Origin: Clostridiales bacterium
GTDB lineage: Bacteria > Bacillota > Clostridia > Oscillospirales > Acutalibacteraceae
DNA: 18,377 bases
Assembly: GCA_019418545.1 (NCBI GenBank)
Contig: DYBQ01000042.1
Coordinates: forward strand, 1-18,377
Direction of reading: 5' to 3'
The notes beneath the pieces are model-generated. The model had not been told where the DNA came from, did not search any database, and saw only the letters and a program-made list of their open reading frames with translations. The position numbers were made by a program, and so were the translations under genes. Shown piece by piece: positions 7,091 through 13,387 of this stretch; the first letter of the stretch is position 1, and each line of letters starts with the position of its first letter.

Positions 7091-8476
7091 TTATCCTACA
7101 ATCAGTTTGCCTTCCGGCAATACAGAGCCGCGATGGTTGCCCCCACGGATGCTGATGGCCAAAGCCAATGATACTGGCCCGACCCTGCCAACAAACATCA
7201 AAAAGCCCAGGAGAATCTTGCTGAAATAATCCAAAGTAGGCGTTACGCTTGCAGACAGGCCTACTGTGGCAAAAGCGGAAACAGCTTCAAACAGAGCATC
7301 AATGCCGCTTAATTCTCCATTAAGAGTAAGGATAACACCCGTTACGACCATGACTAAGGCAAATGCGGTGAGCATAATGGCCAGGGATTTATATACCACT
7401 TCCCGGCTGATACGGCGCCGGTGAAAAACAGCTTCTTCATACCCTCGGAAAACGCTGAAAACAGTACATATCAGGACTACCAGTGTGGTAACTTTGATGC
7501 CTCCTCCGGTAGAACCGGGACAGGCACCAATAAACATGAGCATAATCGTTATAATTTTAGAAAAGTCATGCTCATCAGCAATGTTGACGGAAGCAAATCC
7601 CGCCGTACGGGCGCTGACTGATTGAAAGAAAGATACATTCAGGCGGGAAAAGAAATTCATATCCTTCATGGTAGAGCCAAATTCACTGCAGAAGAGGATA
7701 ATCGTTCCGGAAATCAGCAGGATTCCTGTGAAAATCAGGCAAACCTGTGAGTGAAAGGACAGCTTTCTGGTTTGCTGACGCAAAATCCGCGGACGCAGTT
7801 GATTATAGTATACATCACTGACCACCACAAACCCAATGCCTCCGACAATAATGAGGAAGGCGACGGTCAGCGAGATTAGCGGGTCTTCAGCATAGGGGAT
7901 TAAGCTCATATCAGGTGTTTTTATTCCAAAAATATCAAATCCTGCATTACAAAATGCCGAAACTGATGTAAATATGGAAGCCCATATTCCAAATAAACCG
8001 TATTCCGGCACCAAACGAATCATTAAAATAGCAGCGCCTATTCCCTCGCACACCAAAGTAAAACGAAGGATGATTCCTAATAGCCGCCGGACATCCAAAG
8101 AACTTCCATTAGCGCTTTCACTGGCCAGCCAAAGCTCACGTAAACCCATTTTTTTGCGTAAAAGCACAGAAAAACCGGTAGTAATAGAAGCAAGCCCTAG
8201 CCCGCCTATCTGTATCAGGCATAAAATAACCCCCTGCCCAAAAGGGTTCCAATGGCTCCAAGTGTCAAACGGGGTAAGCCCGGTTACACAAGTAGCCGAA
8301 GTAGACACAAAAAACGCATCAACGGGATGGGTAAATGTAAAATCACGGGAAGAAAACGGCAGCCATAACAAAATGCTGCCGAGAGTAATCACCATCAAAA
8401 AACTCATCACGATAAGCCGTACCGGTGGGGTATCTTTCATCCGTCCGGCCAGCTTTTCTCCAAAACTGGGATTCAT
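7091..8476 (-). CDS. ktrB: TrkH/KtrB-family potassium uptake protein
   Basis: A 461-residue membrane subunit for sodium- or proton-linked K+ uptake, made of four M1-P-M2 repeats. The four selectivity-filter loops are visible: CVTGL (63-67), NAGFD (177-181), TAGFA (291-295) and TVGLS (404-408), each with its filter Gly. The gating-loop segment GACPGSTGGGIK spans 317-328. The C-terminus (LPEGKLIVG) matches the KtrB/NtpJ type rather than long proteobacterial TrkH. The regulatory RCK partner (KtrA/TrkA) is not in this window and must be elsewhere. ATG at 8476 has AGAGAGG about 13 bases upstream, with weak spacing; Met13 is an alternative start. It lies 69 bp downstream of queT with no convincing terminator between, so cotranscription is possible. 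Confidence 0.92.
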   Translation of the reverse strand: MNPSFGEKLAGRMKDTPPVRLIVMSFLMVITLGSILLWLPFSSRDFTFTHPVDAFFVSTSATCVTGLTPFDTWSHWNPFGQGVILCLIQIGGLGLASITTGFSVLLRKKMGLRELWLASESANGSSLDVRRLLGIILRFTLVCEGIGAAILMIRLVPEYGLFGIWASIFTSVSAFCNAGFDIFGIKTPDMSLIPYAEDPLISLTVAFLIIVGGIGFVVVSDVYYNQLRPRILRQQTRKLSFHSQVCLIFTGILLISGTIILFCSEFGSTMKDMNFFSRLNVSFFQSVSARTAGFASVNIADEHDFSKIITIMLMFIGACPGSTGGGIKVTTLVVLICTVFSVFRGYEEAVFHRRRISREVVYKSLAIMLTAFALVMVVTGVILTLNGELSGIDALFEAVSAFATVGLSASVTPTLDYFSKILLGFLMFVGRVGPVSLALAISIRGGNHRGSVLPEGKLIVG

Positions 8477-8545
8477 TCCTATCTGATTCCTCTCTCAACA
8501 TAATAATAAAAATTCACACAGCCTTATCCCGCTGAACAGGGAAAA

Positions 8546-9091
8546 CTATGGAATCCGAAAACCGGCTTTTTTTAACAGTGCGCACAGGGGCAATCCCAAT
8601 ACAACACATACGACCAGTTCACCGGCTCCCACCGAAACAGCACTGGCGACATAAGCGGCCCAGGAAAAGTTTTGGAAAGAAAAGCCAATGTCGGAAAGGC
8701 AGGCAAGTTCAAAGCCTACAATCACCGTGTTTGTCAGTACTGGCGGCAGAGAAGAAAGTACCGGAAGGCCCTTAACCTGGATTTTCCGCAGGGCATAGCT
8801 GAGCAAAGCGGCCAGCAATGTTGCCAGTGTTCCGAAAAACCAGTCCACAATACCAAGCGGGCTTGCCAGATTGGACAGCAAACAGCCCAGCGCCAGGCCG
8901 GGGATAGCTGCCGGAGTAAATACCGGCAAGATGGTAAGGGCTTCGGAAAACCGAAACTGAAAAATGCCGTAAGCCAAATTCATGGCGGCTGCAACATAAG
9001 TCAGAACGGTGTACAGGGCAGCAATTACAGCTGCCTCCACCAGAAAGCGCACACGCGCACTTCCAGAGCGGGGAAGGTTGTCGTTTAACAT
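8546..9091 (-). CDS. queT: QueT-family queuosine-precursor ECF transporter S component
   Basis: A 181-residue membrane protein of the QueT family (COG4708/DUF988), the substrate-binding S component that delivers a queuosine precursor to a shared energy-coupling-factor (ECF) module. The segment FLVEAAVIAALYTVLTYV at the N-terminus, followed by FQFRFSEALTILPVFTPAAIPGL and the GCLLSNL/GIVDWFFGTLATL region, is typical. I chose ATG at 9091 because GGAGG (9100-9104) sits eight bases upstream and the protein then starts just before the first membrane helix, as in homologues. An in-frame ATG at 9142 also has AGGAG six bases upstream (9149-9153) and would give 198 residues with a hydrophilic extension. 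The ECF ATPases and T component are not in this window. Confidence 0.9.
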   Translation of the reverse strand: MLNDNLPRSGSARVRFLVEAAVIAALYTVLTYVAAAMNLAYGIFQFRFSEALTILPVFTPAAIPGLALGCLLSNLASPLGIVDWFFGTLATLLAALLSYALRKIQVKGLPVLSSLPPVLTNTVIVGFELACLSDIGFSFQNFSWAAYVASAVSVGAGELVVCVVLGLPLCALLKKAGFRIP

Positions 9092-9104
9092 ATTCAATTC
9101 CTCC

Positions 9105-9216
9105 GTAGTATTCTTTAAGGTCAGGAGTTTGCGACTGACCATGCCCTTCTCCTAAAGGCAAAGCCAATAGGTTGATTTTGAAAGGCACGAACTAAGAATA
9201 CTACCATTTGGCAGTA
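9105..9216 (-). ncRNA. Structured queT leader, candidate preQ1-responsive switch
   Basis: In the minus-strand RNA an 11-pair perfect long-range helix joins GTAGTATTCTT (complement of 9194-9204) to AAGAATACTAC (complement of 9105-9115), and its 3' arm touches the GGAGG of queT. It encloses hairpins at 9143-9159 (GCCUUU/AAGGGC) and 9119-9140 (GGUCAG/CUGACC). Two competing folds are visible: UACUGCC-AAAU-GGUAGUA (9199-9216) excludes the long helix, and a second UGCCUUU(C) copy (9180-9187) can take the same AAGGGCA partner. The short preQ1-I consensus is not present. preQ1-III riboswitches are known in front of queT in Ruminococcaceae, but I cannot confirm a match by eye. An upstream ATG (9142) lies inside the element. 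Confidence 0.5.
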
Positions 9217-9298
9217 AAAGCAACAATCCGCCGATTCTCTGCATAATTTCATATATAGTATACGATTTTTTTAATAAATTACCGGTAGTTTTATAGTG

Positions 9299-9327
9299 TT
9301 TACTTTATTTTTTCTTTGTGATAGACT
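9299..9327 (+). promoter_or_regulatory. Possible promoter of the ABC exporter operon
   Basis: TTTACT (9299-9304), a 17-base spacer and TAGACT (9322-9327). The predicted transcript would start near 9334, at the edge of the 9331-9364 dyad. Confidence 0.4.
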
Positions 9328-9330
9328 ATA

Positions 9331-9364
9331 CACTGCATGACAAGGCCGTGCTTGTTATGCAGTG
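9331..9364 (+). repeat. 14-bp inverted repeat at the presumed transcription start
   Basis: CACTGCATGACAAG (9331-9344) and CTTGTTATGCAGTG (9351-9364) are complementary over 14 positions, with one G-U in RNA, and a GCCGTG spacer. No T-run follows, so it is not an intrinsic terminator. Its place just after the presumed -10 suits either an operator for a dimeric repressor or a 5' hairpin in the leader. Confidence 0.7.
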
Positions 9365-9440
9365 CATCGCCCCAACCGGTGCAAAATTTTGGGAATGCTG
9401 CTATAAGTAGAGAGCAGTGTTCCAGAATGAGAGGTGTTTT

Positions 9441-11267
9441 ATGAAAAAATCAGGCAATCCTGCCGGCAAAGGCCGCGCCGCACGTCTTTGGGAGCTTACT
9501 AAAGGCAGCCGGGGCTTTTTCCTATTGGCCTTTGTTTCTGTGATTTTCGCTGTAATCACCAACTATCTTACGCCGCAGGTTATCCGCATAACAGTGGATT
9601 CAGTTTTGGGAGACAAGCCCTTTTCGTTACCGGGGGCACTGGTGTCCTGGATAGAATCTCTGGGCGGACGTCAGGCATTGCGGCAAAATTTGCTGTTGTG
9701 CGCGGCGTTTGCCCTTTTCTTTTCCCTCTTGTCGGGACTGTTTAATTTTTTATCCCGAATGGGGATTGCGAAAGGCAGCGAGGGGGTAATTGTACGGCTG
9801 CGTGACCGACTTTTTGGGCATATACAAAAACTGCCCTATTTGTGGCACAGTTCTCACCAGACAGGTGACATTATTCAGCGCTGTACCAGCGATGTCGATG
9901 TGGTTCGGAATTTCCTCATTGACCAATTGTTGGAAATGGTTCGAACAATTTTTTTGATTGTGATTTCTTTGGCATTGATGTTTTCCATGAATGTTCCTCT
10001 TTCCCTCATTGCGCTTGCCTTTATCCCAGTGGTAATGCTGTATTCCGGCCTGTTTTTTAACAAAATTGGCCGGAGGTTTCAACAGGCCGATGAAACCGAA
10101 GGAGAGCTTACTGCCATGGCACAGGAAAATTTTACCGGAGTGCGGGTGGTTAGAGCTTTTGGTCGGGAAAGATTTGAAATTGACCGTTTTGAAAAGAAAA
10201 ACAACCAGTTTTCCAATATGTGGATTCATTTGGGACATATATTGGGATTGTATTGGGGAATCGGTGACTTTTTCTCCAATTTGCAGGTAATGGTTATTGT
10301 AGTGGCCGGATGTTTTCAGGCTTCTGCCGGGCAGCTTACCGATGGTGAATTTTTGGCCTTTGTAGCATATAATGCCATGCTGGTGTGGCCGGTGCGGAAT
10401 TTTGGTCGGATTCTCAGTGAACTGAGTAAAACCAAGATTTCCATAGGCCGTTTAATGGAAATTTTGGAAGCACAGCCAGAGAAAGACGTGCCCAATGCCA
10501 AAACCCCTCCCATGGATGGGGATATTGTTTTCCGAAACGTCTCGTTCCGTTACAACGAGAACCGGGAAGTGCTGCAAGATATCAATTTTACGATTCCGGC
10601 AGGGAGTACTTTTGGAATATTGGGCTCTACTGGAAGCGGAAAATCAACACTATTTTATTTGTTGGACCGTTTGTATGAACTGGAGCCGGAAGATGGCACC
10701 ATTACCATTGGCGGGGTGGACATCCGGGAGATTTCTCTGGATTGGCTGCGGGGACATATTGGGATTGTCCTGCAGGAGCCGTTCCTGTTTTCCAAAACTA
10801 TACGAGAAACGATTTCTGATGGAGCTTCTACTCGTGAGCTGGAACAGGTCCGCTATTCTGCCCGGCTTGCTGCCATTGATGATACCATCCTTGGTTTTTC
10901 TGAAGGGTATGATACCATGATTGGTGAAAGAGGCGTCACCATTTCCGGCGGTCAAAAACAGCGGGTAGCCATTGCCCGTATGCTGATGCAAAATACGCCT
11001 ATTAAAATCTTTGATGACTCCCTGTCCGCGGTGGATATGGAAACTGATGCTAAAATTCGGGATGCCATCCAGCATCAGGTAACCGGGACAACCATTCTGA
11101 TTGCCCACCGGATTACCACCCTGATGAATGCCGACTGTATTGCCGTTATGGATAAAGGGCGTATCGTACAAATGGGGACTCATGAACAGCTCATCCGGGA
11201 AGATGGAATTTACCGGCGTATTTATGAAGCGCAGGGATTGAGTACCGGAAAGGAGGAAAACCTGTGA
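9441..11267 (+). CDS. Heterodimeric ABC exporter half-transporter, degenerate-site subunit (BmrC/YheI-like)
   Basis: A 608-residue half-transporter: an N-terminal six-helix exporter domain (about 20-330) and a C-terminal ATPase domain. Visible motifs are Walker A GSTGSGKST (395-403), Q-loop VLQEP, signature ISGGQ (501-505), Walker B IFDD (523-526) and switch His556 in IAHR. The catalytic Glu after Walker B is Asp526, as in the degenerate-site subunit of heterodimeric exporters (BmrC, TM287). The ABC signature is canonical and completes the active site of the partner encoded next. I chose ATG at 9441 because GAGAGG (9429-9434) lies six bases upstream; the upstream in-frame GTG at 9417 lacks one. 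It overlaps the next gene by four bases. Likely cargo is drugs or lipids; substrate is unknown. Confidence 0.93.
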   Translation: MKKSGNPAGKGRAARLWELTKGSRGFFLLAFVSVIFAVITNYLTPQVIRITVDSVLGDKPFSLPGALVSWIESLGGRQALRQNLLLCAAFALFFSLLSGLFNFLSRMGIAKGSEGVIVRLRDRLFGHIQKLPYLWHSSHQTGDIIQRCTSDVDVVRNFLIDQLLEMVRTIFLIVISLALMFSMNVPLSLIALAFIPVVMLYSGLFFNKIGRRFQQADETEGELTAMAQENFTGVRVVRAFGRERFEIDRFEKKNNQFSNMWIHLGHILGLYWGIGDFFSNLQVMVIVVAGCFQASAGQLTDGEFLAFVAYNAMLVWPVRNFGRILSELSKTKISIGRLMEILEAQPEKDVPNAKTPPMDGDIVFRNVSFRYNENREVLQDINFTIPAGSTFGILGSTGSGKSTLFYLLDRLYELEPEDGTITIGGVDIREISLDWLRGHIGIVLQEPFLFSKTIRETISDGASTRELEQVRYSARLAAIDDTILGFSEGYDTMIGERGVTISGGQKQRVAIARMLMQNTPIKIFDDSLSAVDMETDAKIRDAIQHQVTGTTILIAHRITTLMNADCIAVMDKGRIVQMGTHEQLIREDGIYRRIYEAQGLSTGKEENL

Positions 11268-13096
11268 ACGACAAATACCGTGATATAGAGCAGAAGCCTT
11301 TTTCTTTAAAAATCTGGGCAAAAATGCTTCCTTTCCTCAAGCCATATCGCTGGCGCATTCTGTTTATTATTGTTATGATGCTGTTTAATGCTGCAGCAGA
11401 CATTTCCTATCCATTGTTCCAGGGATATGCTATTGATACATTTGTCATACCACAAACCGTGGAAGGAATTTGGCCGTTTGCGATATCCTATTTTTTGCTT
11501 TTAACCTTGCAGGCTGTCAGTACACTGGTGTTTTTCCGCAGTGCATTGGTTGTAGAAATGTGCTTAGGACGGGACTTAAAACGCTCGGTTTTCAACCATC
11601 TGCAGGAACTGAGCTTTTCCTATTACAATGTTACCCCAGTAGGAACTATGGTTGCCAGGACTATGAGCGATACTAATAAAATTGGCTCTATGTTTGCATG
11701 GAGTCTGGTGGATATCTTCTGGGCGGCAGCTTTTGTGCTTGGAAGCATGATAACCATGCTTTTTATTAACTGGAAGCTGGCATTGCCCATTATTGCCATT
11801 GTTCCGTTTATTGCAGTTATTACCGTATTCTTTCAAAGAAAAATTTTGGCTGTAAACCGTCGTGTCCGCCGTATCAATGCAGACATTACCCGTGCCTATA
11901 ATGAAGGGATTACAGGAGCCAAAACCAGCAAAACGCTGGTAATTGAAGAACAGAATTTGAAAGAATTTTCGGATATCAGCGAAGAAATGCGTGTTTCCAG
12001 TGTCCGTGCCACCATGCTCAATGCCTTGTATATCCCACTGATTGTGTTTTTCAGCTCCTTGGCCGTTTGCTTTGTGTTGGTGCAGGGAGGGTATTTGAAC
12101 TTGCAGCAGGCTCTGCAAATTGGTACGCTTTCGGTGTTTATCAGCTACGCCTTGAGCATTTTTGAGCCAATTCAGCAGCTGGCGCGTATTATTGCCAATT
12201 TTATCTCCATTCAGGCCAATATTGAGCGGGTAATGGATTTATTGGAATTAGAACCCAGGATTCAGGATACTCCCGAAGTGATAGAGAAATATGGAACCAG
12301 TGTGGAGCCCAAGCGGGAAAACTGGGAGCCGATACAGGGGGATATTACATTTGAAGATGTGAGCTTCCACTACCCTGACGGAAAGGAAGAGGTGCTTAGC
12401 CATTTCAACCTGCATATCCCAGCCGGAACAACGGTGGCTATCGTGGGAGAAACCGGGGCAGGAAAGTCTACCCTGGTAAACCTTGCCTGCCGGTTCTTTG
12501 AGCCTACTGGAGGGCGGATTCTGATTGATGGAAGGGATTATCGGGAAAGAAGTATGCTTTGGCTGCACAGCAGTATTGGATATGTGCTGCAGACACCGCA
12601 TCTGTTTTCCGGTACGGTACGGGAGAATATTCGATATGGACGATTGGATGCTTCGGATGAGGAAATAGAGGCAGCAGCTCGCCTGGTAAGCGCCCATGAT
12701 ACCATTATGCATATGGCCAATGGGTATGACAGCGATGTGGGAGAAGGCGGTGACCTTTTGTCAACTGGGGAAAAACAGCTGATTTCTTTTGCAAGGGCTG
12801 TTTTGGCTGACCCGAGAATTTTTGTGCTGGATGAAGCAACCGCCTCTATTGATACCCATACAGAAGCACTCATTCAACATGCAATTTCTACCCTGTTGGA
12901 AAACAGAACTTCCTTCCTGATTGCACACCGGCTGTCTACGATTCGAAAAGCAGATTTGATTCTGGTTGTACGCCATGGAAGAATTGTGGAGCAGGGAAGC
13001 CATGAGCAGTTGTTATCAGCAGGAGGTTACTATCACGATTTGTATACCCGTCAATTTGAGCAGGAGGCAGGAGAAACCGTTTTTGAAAATTCCTGA
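11264..13096 (+). CDS. Heterodimeric ABC exporter half-transporter, catalytic-site subunit (BmrD/YheH-like)
   Basis: A 610-residue partner of the preceding gene, with an exporter membrane domain (about 20-330) and an ATPase domain. Walker A is GETGAGKST (395-403, Lys401), Q-loop VLQTPHLF, Walker B VLDE with catalytic Glu524, and switch His555. The ABC signature is altered to LSTGEKQ (499-505) instead of LSGGQ. Together with Asp526 of the partner, this places both defects in the same composite site, leaving one good and one degenerate site, as in BmrCD, LmrCD and TM287/288. The start is GTG at 11264, inside GTGA overlapping the previous stop, with AGGAGG (11251-11256) seven bases upstream, so the two genes are translationally coupled. 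A terminator follows. Confidence 0.94.
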   Translation: MNDKYRDIEQKPFSLKIWAKMLPFLKPYRWRILFIIVMMLFNAAADISYPLFQGYAIDTFVIPQTVEGIWPFAISYFLLLTLQAVSTLVFFRSALVVEMCLGRDLKRSVFNHLQELSFSYYNVTPVGTMVARTMSDTNKIGSMFAWSLVDIFWAAAFVLGSMITMLFINWKLALPIIAIVPFIAVITVFFQRKILAVNRRVRRINADITRAYNEGITGAKTSKTLVIEEQNLKEFSDISEEMRVSSVRATMLNALYIPLIVFFSSLAVCFVLVQGGYLNLQQALQIGTLSVFISYALSIFEPIQQLARIIANFISIQANIERVMDLLELEPRIQDTPEVIEKYGTSVEPKRENWEPIQGDITFEDVSFHYPDGKEEVLSHFNLHIPAGTTVAIVGETGAGKSTLVNLACRFFEPTGGRILIDGRDYRERSMLWLHSSIGYVLQTPHLFSGTVRENIRYGRLDASDEEIEAAARLVSAHDTIMHMANGYDSDVGEGGDLLSTGEKQLISFARAVLADPRIFVLDEATASIDTHTEALIQHAISTLLENRTSFLIAHRLSTIRKADLILVVRHGRIVEQGSHEQLLSAGGYYHDLYTRQFEQEAGETVFENS

Positions 13097-13119
13097 GCCA
13101 TCCTAATAATTAGTGTGTC

Positions 13120-13151
13120 CCCCCATCTTCGAACATGTTCGAAGATGGGGG
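13120..13151 (+). terminator. Perfect-palindrome terminator of the ABC exporter operon
   Basis: CCCCCATCTTCGAAC (13120-13134) and its complement to 13151 form a 32-base perfect palindrome centred on ACATGT. The following TTCTTTGTCT is only a moderate T-tract. Location 23 bp after the exporter stop codon supports a terminator role. Confidence 0.8.
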
Positions 13152-13240
13152 TTCTTTGTCTATAACCTTAAATCAATGGTTGGAATGAAGCGATATATGA
13201 AGATTTATTAAAAAAGTGATAATATTATAGTTGAATATGG

Positions 13241-13281
13241 CAATTTTGCAGTTGCTAGTTGCAATTTTTGCATGATATTCT
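13241..13281 (+). promoter_or_regulatory. Candidate promoter and direct-repeat operator for the surface protein gene
   Basis: TTGCTA (13252-13257), an 18-base spacer and TATTCT (13276-13281) preceded by TG (13273-13274) form an extended -10 promoter candidate. CAATTTTGCA (13241-13250) and CAATTTTTGCA (13262-13272) are direct repeats 21 bp apart, two helical turns, on either side of the -35. AGTTGC is also repeated at 13250-13255 and 13257-13262. The repeats are seen; the regulatory role is inferred. Confidence 0.4.
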
Positions 13282-13320
13282 AAGGGTGACAAGACAGAAA
13301 GTATTTTGATTTTGAAATAG

Positions 13321-13329
13321 AGAGGAGGT
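13321..13329 (+). promoter_or_regulatory. Orphan Shine-Dalgarno-like sequence in the leader
   Basis: AGAGGAGGT is a near-perfect anti-16S sequence, but no ATG, GTG or TTG stands at working distance. The first base triplet in range is ATT at 13335, which would open a 16-codon frame ending at the TGA of 13383-13385. The real start lies about 59 bases downstream with its own site at 13373-13380. Confidence 0.45.
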
Positions 13330-13387
13330 AAAAAATTAAAAATCCCGGCATTGAAAAAAAGAAAACAAAGAGAGGAGAGGATTGAAT

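Larger units (their letters stand above)
9205..9440. other. Divergent intergenic region between queT and the ABC exporter
   Basis: It holds the outer part of the queT leader, an AT-rich stretch with likely start sites for both directions, the dyad at 9331-9364 and the leader of the exporter operon. A TATACT on the minus strand (complement of 9257-9262) could serve queT, but no matching -35 is visible. Confidence 0.5.

Noticed and set aside
8477..8545. Possible terminator between queT and ktrB (TCCC/GGGA hairpin, minus strand)
   Set aside because: Only four pairs, and the T-rich stretch is about 15 bases away. Too weak to claim.
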